Shown here: in pieces, positions 57,001 to 64,000 of the stretch
Position numbering within the stretch: the stretch's first letter is position 1
Layout: each line of letters opens with the position of its first letter
From: Loripinus fragilis
Taxonomy: Eukaryota; Mollusca; Bivalvia; Lucinida; Lucinidae
DNA length: 64,000 nucleotides
NCBI GenBank assembly: GCA_964019695.1
Contig: OZ026530.1
Location: 43,075,716 to 43,139,715 of the forward strand
Reading direction: 5' to 3'
Position numbers and translations under genes: made by a program
The notes under the pieces: model-generated
What the model saw: the letters and a program-made list of their open reading frames with translations, nothing else
Database searches by the model: none
Told to the model about the DNA's origin: nothing

Positions 57001-59811
57001 ATGCGTTGTTAGAAGTTTGTTTCAAGAATTTCTCCCCGAGTTCAACTTGGTGACCTAGGTGATTCATTACCTGTTTTTCAAATGTCCTGGAGAGAAGATA
57101 GAATTTGGATGTAATGTGTTTTTGTTTTCAGTGATTATTTTTTAATCAATTTTAAAGATCAAGTGAACAACTTTGAATTAGCTGTGGATCTGTTTAATGA
57201 TTTTCTGCAAAAGTAAGTTTCTAAAAATCTTTGTGGCATGAACTGAAGTTTAAACTAATTTATTCATTGTTTTATCTAAATATTTTGAAATATATATACT
57301 CAATCCAAGCATATCTGAGGTTTATGTTCAGTATATCTCGCTGCATATGCTTTCATCGTGTAACTGTATATAGACATATAAGAATGTTTCTCTCAATATT
57401 TTGCAGTAGTAATGGAAACAAAGAAATGAGAAACATGTATGTTTACAAAGATCAAAAGATTATGCAAAAATTGACACTTATTTTACCTATTTGTACCTTA
57501 ATAGCACAGTGTTAGCATACATATCTGACATATTTACAGGTGTCTGGAAAACCTATGTAAAACTGCCACTCTCAAAAAGACCAAAATTTGGTTTGAAAGA
57601 CCAATTATCGCTTAAAGACATATGCAGTTAATTCCCATGCGCACATTTCCTGCGTCGATAAACAGGGAAAGTTGGTCTGGGTCCTGTCTTTCAACCAGTT
57701 ATGAATTTGGATCAATACATAATTTAGATACTCTTATTTCAGATGGATGTTCCGTCGTTATCATGACCAAATAAAGTAGCTAAATGTGTCCCAAATATCT
57801 ATTTGACATTTCATTAGACTTGATCATCTCAGCACCAAATACAGCTACATAGATCAGGCAAAAACAAACGATGTACACAATTCTCAAGTATTAAACCTGG
57901 TTACAAATACGATATTGGCTGAGACTGTGATTTCTCTTCTATATGTATGGGTATTTTGAGCCGCGCACAACCTGATTTCGTGGCTCAGTGGTTAGCGTGT
58001 CAGCCTATGAAACCAAAGGCTGGGTGGATTCCCAGGGTGGGCACGTATTTTCAGTCTGTTTTTTCTTCTTCTCTTTTTAGCATTTTAACGCTGAATTACT
58101 TCATAGAAAAGGGGCATCAACAAAATGACAGAAATGGTCAACCTTTAATTTTTTATATAGAATTATGCATGAAATCTATGGGGGTTGGGTTAGATTTGGG
58201 CCTACAGAAAGATAATTAGTTGGGTGACCCCAGATATTTATTCTTTTTTCTAAAAGTATTATAATAGCCCATGAAATAAAAATAAATTCTTGCTATTTTC
58301 AACATCAGATTTCTTTATATATCATTTATTCTAAAAACACGTTCCAATTTTTTTAGTATCTTCTCACAGCTTAGGTTAACAAATAAACTTGCATAATTTT
58401 TGAAGGTTTGAGCTTATGAGCAAAATTTTAGTTAAACGAAAGAATCTGTTTGAAGATTTCAACTATTTTAGCTTGATATTTAGGACTAATGTTATTCTTT
58501 CATCTGCTTAGAAATGCTTTAAAACTTCCATATGAGAGTATGAAAAACTAAGCACAGTGACATATCCTTTTTATTTCATAAATGGATAGTCAATGCATAG
58601 AACAAAATGAATGCAAAGTATTGAACCAATTTCAACATGGGAAGCATTTAGTAGCACATGTCCTTAATACAGGTCCAAAGTATTGCAGAATGCTCATTTC
58701 TGCAATACTTTAGATCTTCATTAAGCTACCATTTGTCATTAAGATCTTTGTTTTGTCCATTTCTGAGTGGCCGTTTTACACAGGTTTTACTGTAAATGCC
58801 ACTTCATACACTTACCTGAGTGGTGGTAGGTTTGATGACGTTTTTGCAGGTGTCTGAATTACACAGATTGCCTGAACAGCATTTGGAGCAAGGAGTTATT
58901 GCCCTTTTGTCCCTGTTACCCTGACTGTATGATGAATTCAAATCGACTGCTCTGCGCCCAATAAAACCTGCCACAGGTAGAGTATCTAGGTACCCAGCTT
59001 TAATACACTCCTGGAAAATTGAATTATGTCATAAGAAAAATACCCCAGAAAGTAAGGCTAATCAATACACATTACATAAGTACAGAACAAAGACTAAGAT
59101 GATCCTGCACATTTGTACAGTATTATCAGAGTTTCCACTGCGTAGAAGTAACTGAATATGTTCTTAAAAAAGTTTAATATTCACATTAGACCCACAAAAT
59201 ACAGTAAATACAGTAAGCCCAGGGTAAAACGGCCACTCTCAAAAAGGCCGAAAATTGTTCATGACCAAGTATCACTTAATGCATGTCAAAAGTATTACAG
59301 AAATGCCCAAGCTGAGACTTCTGTAATACTTATGACCTTCATTAAGCTACCATTTATCGTTAAGATCGTTGTTTTATCTATTTTTTAGTGGCCATTTTAC
59401 ACAGAGTTCTCTGTAGCTGCATATGCTAATTTTGCAATCATATCTTTGAAGAAGAGAGAGCTGGTTGCTTTACTCATGTTTACTTCTTGATGTTTTGTTC
59501 AATACTACAGAAGACTTTTCTTAAAGGAAAGAAGATGTTTTCCTTTAATAGGGTCCCCATTTTAAAAAGAGACTCCATTGATGAGAATCACAACTTGTCT
59601 CAGTTGTCTCCCTTTGATGTGAGTAACTATTTCATCGTTTCGCTATGCTGATAAATGTAGATAAGTAACATTGATTCAGAATATTTAGGATAAATACAAA
59701 TGATAATATGTGGTACTTACAGCTTTCTTTATGCAGCCTGTGGAATAAACAGTTCCTACCACTTGTTTATGAAAAAGATGGCATGCCTGAATAGGAGACA
59801 ATAAAACAGCT

Positions 59812-59872
<61 letters not shown>

Positions 59873-61995
59873 ACAACAGCAACAATAACTGATATCTTTG
59901 TTACAGAGAATGTAAAATGTGTCATGAAGGTATGAAGGCCAGATAAAGAGCATCTTACATGAGTGCTCATGTTTAATTGAATTCATTGAAGGTGTAGTGA
60001 AAAAGAGATTCTTACACACTGGATTGGGATATCTGAGATTTTATCCTGGAAAAGAGAGCTTGTCTTACACAGGCTCTTTTACCCAGGCTGTCACGTGAGG
60101 GCTACATACATTGGTTGTAATGGAACTCAGGCACATGGTCGCCAAGTGACGTCATTGTAATGTTTAAGTGACGTCATCATGTACAATTGCATCTAAGCGT
60201 ATTCAAGGACTTCTGGACGCTTATTTCAAAATAAAAAAAAAGTGGTGAGCAAGAAAAATAATCTAATATTTGTGTGAGGTTAGAATAGAAAAATTTGGCC
60301 CTAGGGATCACCGTTTGTCATTACTCGTCAAGCCTCGTGATACCAAACGGTGATCCTCAGGACGGATTTCTTTATCCTACCCTCACACTCATGATAGATT
60401 CTTCTAGTCTGGGCAAGCCTAGGTGATGCCAAACGGTGATCCTCGGGACGGATTTTTCTATCCTACCTTCACACTCATGATATATATATAGTGATTTACA
60501 GATTTTTGGGAAACGTTATAACATCTATAACAACGCTGCGACAATAATGACAAAATTATAACGTTTTATGGCAGAAATGAGATTTCAAAGTAATCTTAAT
60601 GTCATATGATAAATAAAATCTAACATTCGTGCTCTTATCAAACTCATTGAGAAAAAGTGATAGAATGCTCTGCAAGCCTCACATTTGATCTTTTTTCCCC
60701 AAATCGTTTAATAAATTCAATAAAACATGAACATTCATGTAAGATCCTCTATGTAAACCGCTAGTGGTTTATGAATCCATTTTAATACATGGCTTTTTTT
60801 TACTCCCATTCGCGATATCATAAGACAAGAAAATTCTATCCCGATAAGCTTGATCCCTAGAAGTTTGCTTTTGCTCCATGCCCTTAACACTAATAAAATA
60901 ATATGTGTCTGGCCTTTCATTTTCCACCTTATTAATTCAAAATAAACAGTAACCACTGTTCTTGAATTGCAAATGTTTCAGTGCAAAGTGCTGACATCAT
61001 ATCAACACTGCAAATATAGTTCTATATAATCATACGTGTGACTTTTCATACAAGCCATTTACAATACATGTACTAGGTACTACACGCACTTGAGTCTCAA
61101 CATGCTATTTACGTATAGTATGTCAAATGTGATGCAGCATTTACCTGCAAAGGATTAGTGGGGACTTGGGGGAGGGGAGAATAATGTTTAGTACAAACGC
61201 CACTATTACCTCATACACATGACAAACACATGCTTTCAAAGAACTTTCAATGTAATATGATACACCTCATATTTTATCTGCTTAACGTAACTTGTTTAAT
61301 AACATCAATAACACATGAGGGTCTGGATGGAAGGGGTGGGGGAGGGTCTGGTATTCACTATTCATTAAAAATTTAGCCCATTATTCATCTCATTAAAATT
61401 TTGGGTTATTCATTAAAATAAAACAAATTATTTATTAAAAGTAAGAAAGGTGGCAAAGAAATCTGATTATTCAATATTCTTTAATTTTTTCTTCAATTCA
61501 TAAAAAAATAGGATTATTCATTAATTTTTAGGCCCTCGTTATTTACTATTCATTATTATTGGGCTCATTATTCACTATACATTACAAAAAAGGGCCATTA
61601 TTCACTAATCATTATACCCCATTCAGACCTGCACACATGGGTATTCTTGTAAGATCTTATACGTATTTAATGTCTTGCCATCCAAGAGTGACAGTGACGT
61701 AATATTTTGTTAACAATTTTTAAGTGACACATTAAGTTTACACTCCACTTGAGCTTATGTTAATCGATAGATCACTTGTGTATTAATCCTATCCTGTGGA
61801 TAGGATCAATACACAAGTGATCTATCGATTATAAGTCCCTGATAACTGTGTAAAGAAAAATAAGGTCACTGTCACTTTTGGTTGGCACTACAATACCTAC
61901 CTCATCAGGTTTACAGATTGTGATTTTATTACAGTAGTCTGGATTGGCCTGTTGGTCACAGTTATAACACACTGGTCCCTGCGTTATAGGATAAC
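47908..61995 (-). CDS. Modular secreted/surface protein: Ly6/uPAR - mucin-like - TSP1 - Ig (3' part of gene)
   Basis: Seven minus-strand exons join in frame: 61995-61901, 59786-59721, 59010-58816, 55732-55093, 53539-53390, 51992-51865, 48045-47908. About 470 codons are visible. Order: a Ly6/uPAR three-finger domain with 'CYNCDQQANPDYC', 'ITICKPDE', 'ACHLF', 'GCIKKA', 'ECIKAG' and 'CCSGNLCN'; a ~213-residue Ser/Thr/His/Gln-rich stretch; a thrombospondin type-1 repeat ('HWASWTAWSSC', RRRMC, YCG, SCV); and an I-set-like Ig domain ('VELTCHV', 'VTWH', 'SKYGGKYQC'). A stop follows with no transmembrane segment. The first visible exon begins in phase 1, so at least one 5' exon, presumably with the signal peptide, lies past 64000. 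All introns are GT-AG with matching phases. Extracellular role is inferred from the domains; no specific family name is known to me. Confidence 0.85.
48056..48245. repeat. 22-bp minisatellite at the Ig exon 2 acceptor
   Basis: The unit is 'actgtaaaccacttaatatt' followed by 'at', about eight copies with small deletions. On the coding (minus) strand it begins about 10 bases upstream of the acceptor, so it forms the branch-point region. Confidence 0.85.
48246..48828. other. Intron sequence, no recognised feature
   Basis: No coding or repeat signal strong enough to call. 'gctgcaagttggctgcaatc' with 'acacgctgcaagtg' (48788-48821) is a small local repeat. Confidence 0.35.
48829..49140. mobile_element. 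Inverted-repeat element enclosing an array of GGATATCC palindromes
   Basis: Ends 'gggttgccgttttagtattt' with 'attccttatttatgg' and 'aaataaggaataaatactaa' with 'aactgcacccc' are inverted. Inside are about nine ~26-bp units of 'atttatggatatccataaat', each itself palindromic. Confidence 0.75.
49379..49656. mobile_element. Inverted-repeat element family O (ATTCATT-rich)
   Basis: 'ggtctggtattcactattca' after 'gatctgggtgg' at the left and 'ttggaccccatccagaccca' at the right. The interior repeats 'attattcactattcatta'. Flanks ttatgtga/ttatgtgg look like a worn ~8-bp duplication. Second copy at 61319-61630. Confidence 0.65.
49823..50060. mobile_element. Fold-back element family H
   Basis: 'gaggcagtgcatgagatttc' with 'caacaatg' and 'attgttggaaatctcatgcc' with 'ccggctc' are inverted ends; orientation is opposite to 39140-39378. 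Confidence 0.75.
50251..51663. mobile_element. 1.4-kb element with TACCCCCGG ends and ~345-bp internal units
   Basis: 'ctcacatacccccggcggta' at the left and 'cttaccgggggtata' at the right are inverted. Four diverged internal units share 'agtgacagaaggaaaaattg', 'aagaaggcaaaatgaggatt', 'catttacacaatacact', 'ccaaatttcagaatcctaa' and 'gttgctgagaaatctttgac'. Near the right end is an ACAAACAAACAAAC and ACAGACAGACAG stretch. No coding frame. Confidence 0.7.
51684..51859. mobile_element. Fold-back element abutting the Ig exon 1 donor
   Basis: 'gtcttttgatatcaagttta' with 'ccaggc' mirrors 'gcctggtaaacttgatatca' with 'aaagac', and 'ttgagaacgc' mirrors 'gcgttctcaa'. The outer pair 'ataaatagaata' and 'tattctctatttat' puts the right end within about five bases of the GTAAGT donor (51864-51859 on the minus strand). 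Confidence 0.75.
51865..51992 (-). CDS. Ig-domain exon 1
   Basis: After acceptor 'ctatttttag' the exon completes a codon (C|CT, Pro) and encodes 'PKITSVTVASGSWKAGDSVE' and 'LTCHVTGHPNPKVTWHCFNN' with CL. Donor GTAAGT in phase 0. The Cys of LTC and the Trp of VTW are the core Ig residues. Confidence 0.87.
52000..52095. repeat. Family T fragment
   Basis: 'gatcttacatgagtgtacct' and 'cagcaagcctcgcattttat' with 'cgtttttttcacaac' match both ends of the family-T element at 59950-60752, with the interior mostly gone. Confidence 0.45.
52673..53092. mobile_element. ~420-bp near-perfect fold-back in the TSP1-Ig intron
   Basis: 'acacactggtgaatgtatac' with 'gtcgatttggtggtattta' mirrors 'taaataccaccaaatcgacg' with 'tatacatttaccagtgtg'. 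The arms continue almost unbroken to the centre 'gtaccgatcatccagatcgg' with 'tac' at about 52883. The arms differ at only scattered positions, so insertion looks recent. Confidence 0.85.
53390..53539 (-). CDS. Thrombospondin type-1 repeat exon
   Basis: A phase 1-1 exon, as is usual for this domain. It starts after 'gtttatttattcag' and ends at donor GTGAGT. It encodes 'RHWASWTAWSSCNEHTAQLT' and 'GYAIRRRMCINNYEIDHKYC' with GNYTQPSCV; the preceding Cys codon is split with the mucin exon. The WxxW tryptophans (C-mannosylation sites in this family), the R-layer 'RRR' and four or five cysteines are present. 'CSVTCG' is replaced by 'CNEHTAQLTG', so this is a divergent repeat. Confidence 0.87.
53558..53780. 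mobile_element. piggyBac-like inverted-repeat element (family E), TTAA flanks, next to the TSP1 acceptor
   Basis: TTAA at 53554-53557 and 53781-53784; ends 'cccttttcagacc' and 'gtcctcacaggg'. The core 'agcaaacagtgcagacactg' is mirrored by 'gtcttcactgtttgcc'. It shows that the 'gcaaacagtg' cores belong to TTAA-inserting elements. Confidence 0.75.
53822..54071. mobile_element. Fold-back element family J
   Basis: 'acctggcccccgaggttata' with 'aaac' mirrors 'gttttataacctcgaagcca' with 'gg'. The centre is 'aatgccaacaattgttggca' with 'tt', identical to that of 13957-14198. Confidence 0.8.
54585..54762. mobile_element. Fold-back element family I
   Basis: Right end 'gcgaaaatttcctgatttac' with 'agta' and interior 'aaatcatgtactagttgcaa' match family I; the left end is worn ('gtttcgtgaaaataatctcc'). 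Confidence 0.6.
54885..55076. mobile_element. piggyBac-like MITE family D with TTAA duplication, 12 bases from the mucin exon donor
   Basis: TTAA at 54881-54884 and 55077-55080; terminal repeats 'cccttaaagcgtcaatcacg' and 'ataggtggcgctttaaggg'. Inner 'gactgcagcagacgg' mirrors 'cgtctgctgcaaatt'. CCCTT termini plus TTAA are the usual piggyBac marks. Confidence 0.85.
55093..55732 (-). CDS. Mucin-like Ser/Thr/His-rich exon
   Basis: 640 bases, starting after 'ttcttctgtttctag' in phase 0 and ending at donor GTAAGT in phase 1. The first ~50 codons are Ser/Thr-rich ('TPSTSTATTSSTKPSTSSST'); then His, Gln and Asn become common ('THQRSTHKQQITSIKTSQ'). A ~36-residue unit is repeated once: 'TSIKTSQISTQYSTK' and 'TSVKTSQRSTQHSTK'. 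Such a composition suggests dense O-glycosylation and an extended linker; the abundance of histidine is unusual for a mucin stalk. Confidence 0.85.
56041..56241. mobile_element. piggyBac-like MITE family D
   Basis: 'aagggccacctataattcgc' with 'agcagacgg' mirrors 'cgtctgctgcagttgtgatt' with 'ggcgctttaaggg'; TTAA at 56242-56245. The core 'atcgtctgctagcagacgat' is a perfect palindrome. Confidence 0.75.
56565..56785. mobile_element. Family E element, longer form
   Basis: 'atttaagctaaatggaattt' start, core 'aagcaaacagtggagacact' mirrored by 'cagggtctgcactgtttgcc', and 'cacaaaaaggacgctaggct' with 'tatatgggttaa' at the end. Confidence 0.65.
56790..57544. other. Intron sequence with a ~190-bp direct duplication
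   Basis: 'aatcttctacttaacctcc' to 'agagttggggtattatt' (56780-56930) and 'aatcttctactttacctccc' to 'atagaatttggatgtaat' (56970-57115) are diverged copies sharing 'gtttgtttcaagaatctctc', 'agttcaacttggt' and 'gatgattcattatctgtttt'. No coding signal. Confidence 0.55.
57616..58663. mobile_element. 1048-bp insertion flanked by TTAA, carrying a tRNA-like sequence
   Basis: TTAA at 57612-57615 and 58664-58667. Short imperfect terminal repeats AGACATATGC and GCACATGTCC (reverse complement GGACATGTGC). The interior has no transposase-like frame; a tRNA-like sequence lies at 57968-58046. Confidence 0.7.
57968..58046 (+). other. tRNA-like sequence inside the TTAA element
   Basis: 'gatttcgtggctcagtggtt' with 'agcgtgtcagcc' has a good box A; 'gctgggtggattcccagg' is a degenerate box B. 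A T-rich stretch follows ('ctgttttttcttcttctctt'). No acceptor stem; a relic or SINE head, as at 3664 and 4614. Confidence 0.45.
58816..59010 (-). CDS. Ly6/uPAR exon 3 (C-terminal part of the domain)
   Basis: It starts after 'ttccag' in phase 0 and ends at donor GTAAGT in phase 0. It encodes 'ECIKAGYLDTLPVAGFIGRR', 'AVDLNSSYSQGNRDKRAITP' and 'CSKCCSGNLCNSDTCKNVIK' with PTTTQ. The CCxxxLCN motif closes a Ly6/uPAR domain. The 'NRDKRA' segment has a basic site that could be cleaved, which is only a guess. Confidence 0.87.
59209..59414. mobile_element. Fold-back element family B
   Basis: 'tacagtaagcccagggtaaa' with 'acggccactc' mirrors 'tagtggccattttacacaga' with 'gttctctgta'. Core 'agtattacagaaatgcccaa' and 'gagacttctgtaatacttat'. 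Confidence 0.75.
59721..59786 (-). CDS. Ly6/uPAR exon 2
   Basis: 22 codons, phase 0-0: 'ACHLFHKQVVGTVYSTGCIK' with KA, between 'tctcctattcag' and GTAAGT. It supplies the middle cysteines of the three-finger fold. Confidence 0.83.
59812..59872. repeat. (ATC)n microsatellite, ~20 units, 25 bases upstream of a splice acceptor
   Basis: Uninterrupted ATC repeat. On the coding strand it reads GAT repeats just before the polypyrimidine tract of Ly6 exon 2. Confidence 0.95.
59950..60752. mobile_element. Family T element with a family P insertion
   Basis: 'catcttacatgagtgctcat' with 'gttta' mirrors 'aaacatgaacattcatgtaa' with 'gatcct'. The right flank carries 'gcaagcctcacatttgatct' and 'ccccaaatcgtttaataaat', seen interrupted by other elements at 29309 and 45091. 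Family P (60000-60480) fills the middle. Confidence 0.6.
60753..61318. other. Intron sequence, no recognised feature
   Basis: No coding, tandem or inverted structure of note. A 'tcatattttatctgc' plus 'aacttgtttaataacatcaa' stretch at 61267-61310 resembles the family-T right part. Confidence 0.35.
61319..61630. mobile_element. Inverted-repeat element family O (ATTCATT-rich)
   Basis: 'gggtctggatggaaggggtg' and 'taccccattcagacctgc' are inverted ends; the interior repeats 'attattcactattcatta'. Flanks acacatga/acacatgg suggest an ~8-bp duplication. Confidence 0.7.
61757..61833. repeat. Palindrome just 3' of Ly6 exon 1
   Basis: 'taatcgatagatcacttgtg' with 'tattaatcctatcc' mirrors 'ggataggatcaatacacaag' with 'tgatctatcgatta'. 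High arm identity; probably a short fold-back element. Confidence 0.75.
61901..61995 (-). CDS. Ly6/uPAR exon 1 (first exon visible)
   Basis: It follows acceptor 'gtcctctattgcag', begins in phase 1 (G|GT) and ends at donor GTAGGT in phase 0. It encodes 'GYPITQGPVCYNCDQQANPD' and YCNKITICKPDE, the CxxC start of a Ly6/uPAR domain. It is the only copy in the array that has the 3' part (ATCTGTAAACCTGATGAG) and a donor. Confidence 0.87.
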
Positions 61996-64000
61996 CTGCA
62001 ATAGAGGACAATTGTTATTTTATTACAGTAGTCTGGGTTGGCCTGTTGATCACAGTTATACTACACTGGTCCCTGCGTTATAGGATAACCTGCAACAGAA
62101 GACAATTGTGATTTTATTACAGTAGTCTGGGTTGGCCTGTTGGTCACAGTTATAACACACTGGTCCCTGCGTTATAGGATAACCTGCAACAGAGGACAAT
62201 GGTGATTTTATTACAGTAGTCTGGGTTGGCCTGTTGGTCACAGTTGTAACACACAGGTCCCTGCGTTATAGGATAACCTGCAACAGAAGACAATTGTGAT
62301 TTTACTACAGTAGTCTGGGTTGGCCTGTTGGTCACAATTATAACACACTGGTCCCTGCGTTATAGGATAACCTGCAACAGAAGACAATAGTGATTTTACT
62401 ACAGTAGTCTGGGTTGGCCTGTTGGTCACAGTTATAACACACTGGTCCCTGCGTTATAGGATAACCTGCAACAGAAGACAATTGTGATTTTATTACAGTA
62501 GTCTGGGTTGGCCTGTTGGTCACAGTTATAACACACTGGCCCCTGCGTTATAGGATAACCTGCAACAGTAGACAATTGTGATTTTACTACAGTAGTCTGG
62601 GTTGGCCTGTTGGTCACAGTTATAACACACTGGCCCCTGGGTTATAGAATAACCTGCAACAGAAGACAATTGTGATTTTATTACAGTAGTCTGGGTTAGC
62701 CTGTTGGTCACAGTTATAACACACTGGTCCCTGAGTTATAGGATAACCTGCAACAGAAGACAATAGTGATTCTTCTACAGTAGTCTGGGTTGGCCTGTTG
62801 GTCACAGTTATAACACACTGGTCCCTGCGTTATAGGATAACCTGCAACAGAAGACAATTGTGATTTTATTACAGTAGTCTGGGTTGGCCTTTTGGTCACA
62901 GTTATAACACACTGGTCCCTGCGTTATAGGATAACCTGCAATAGAGGACAATTGTGATTTTATTACAGTAGTCTGGGTTGGCCTGTTGGTCACAGTTATA
63001 ACACACTGGTCCCTGCGTTATAGGATAACCTGCTACAGAAGACAATTGTATTTTTACTACAGTAGTCTGGGTTGGCCTGTTGGTCACAGTTATAACACAC
63101 TGGTCCCTGCGTTATAGGATAACCTGCAACAGAAGACAATTGTGATTTTATTACAGTAGTCTGGGTTGGCCTGTTGGTCACAGTTATAACACACTGGTCC
63201 CTGCGTTATAGGATAACCTGCAACAGAAGACAATTGTGATTTTATTACAGTAGTCTGGGTTGGCCTGTTGGTCACAGTTATAACACACTGGTCCCTGAGT
63301 TATAGGATAACCTGCAACAGAAGACAATTGTGATTTTATTACAGTAGTCTGGGTTGGCCTGTTGGTCACAGTTATAACACACTGGTCCCTGAGTTATAGG
63401 ATAACCTGCAACAGAAGACAATTGTGATTTTACTACAGTAGTCTGGGTTGGCCTGTTGGTCACAGTAATAACACACTGGTCCCTGTGTTATAGGATAACC
63501 TGCAACAGAAGACAATTGTGATTTTACTACAGTAGTCTGGGTTGGCCTGTTGGTCACAGTTATAACACACTGGTCCCTGTGTTATAGGATAACCTGCAAC
63601 AGAGGACAATTGTGATTTTACTACAGTAGTCTGGGTTGGCTTGTTGGTCACAGTTATATTACACTGGTCCCTGCGTTATAGGATAACCTGCAACAGAAGA
63701 CAATTGTGATTTTATTACAGTAGTCTGGATTGGCCTGTTGGTCACAGTTATAACACACTGGTCCCTGCGTTATAGGATAACCTGCAACAGAAGACAATTG
63801 TGATTTTATTACAGTAGTCTGGATTGGCCTGTTGGTCACAGTTATAACACACTGGTCCCTGTGTTATAGGATAACCTGCAACAGAGAATAATTGTGATTT
63901 TATTACAGTAGTCTGGATTGGCCTGTTGGTCACAGTTATAACACGCAGGTCCCTGCGTTATAGGATAACCTGCAACAGAGGACTATTGTGATTTTATTAC
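61917..64000 (-). repeat. 94-bp tandem array of a 3' splice site plus partial Ly6 exon, ~22 units
   Basis: On the minus strand each unit reads 'attgtcttctgttgcag' (acceptor tract and AG), then 'gttatcctataacgcaggga' and on through 'gaccaacaggccaacccaga' to 'ctactgtaataaaatcaca', and directly into the next acceptor. Units lack the last ~18 exon bases and the donor. 94 is not a multiple of three, and reading on from any upstream acceptor hits a stop in the next unit. Copies are >90% alike by eye. The array runs past the window end, so the total is unknown. Confidence 0.93.

Larger units (their letters stand above)
57545..58793. mobile_element. Fold-back element family B, split by a 1-kb TTAA element
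   Basis: The left half is 'aaaacctatgtaaaactgcc' to 'gaccaattatcgc'; the right half is 'tacaggtccaaagtattgca' to 'ttacacaggttttactgt'. In intact copies these are joined ('attatcgcttaatgcaggtc'). Confidence 0.75.

Noticed and set aside
59767..59970. Poly-Asp / poly-Met coding frames
   Set aside because: They are produced by the (ATC)n microsatellite.
62056..63933. A ladder of ~61-codon minus-strand frames as separate small genes
   Set aside because: They are two-unit readings of the 94-bp array in shifting frames; only 61901-61995 has a donor and matching phase.

Overview
The window looks like animal nuclear DNA from a lophotrochozoan, most probably a bivalve mollusc. It is AT-rich, has short exons with GT-AG introns, and is crowded with short fold-back DNA transposons, tRNA-derived SINEs and minisatellites. 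The species assignment is inference from repeat style. No prokaryotic gene organisation, rRNA or intact tRNA was seen.

Two genes can be built exon by exon. On the + strand, a complete tropomodulin gene (nine coding exons, 8652-32070, 361 residues) encodes the protein that caps actin pointed ends with tropomyosin. Every junction keeps the frame, and the protein has the N-terminal tropomyosin/actin-binding region and the leucine-rich C-terminal domain. On the - strand, seven exons between 61995 and 47908 form the 3' part of a secreted or surface modular protein: a Ly6/uPAR three-finger domain, a Ser/Thr/His-rich mucin-like stretch, one thrombospondin type-1 repeat and one Ig domain, then a stop. 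Its 5' end (signal peptide, start) lies beyond base 64000. The genes converge tail to tail; 32.1-47.9 kb between them is essentially repeats.

Layout: 1-8.6 kb, repeats, a decayed Tc1/IS630-like transposase fragment between two inward-facing tRNA-like sequences, and a 1.7-kb dispersed element; 8.6-32.1 kb, tropomodulin with introns filled by fold-back elements, SINEs and four tandem arrays (53, 27, 84 and 37 bp); 32.1-47.9 kb, intergenic repeats including nested insertions; 47.9-64 kb, the Ly6/mucin/TSP1/Ig gene and a 94-bp array running off the end.

The most unusual signal is that both genes carry a tandem array made from a piece of their own exon plus its splice site. In tropomodulin, the 3' edge of exon 7 with its GTAAGA donor is repeated downstream (84-bp units). 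In the Ly6 gene, the 3' splice site plus the first ~75 bases of the exon are repeated about 22 times (94-bp units) upstream of a single real donor. In addition, five exon edges in the two genes have a fold-back transposon within about 5-20 bases of the splice site. These are sequence observations; any effect on splicing is inference.
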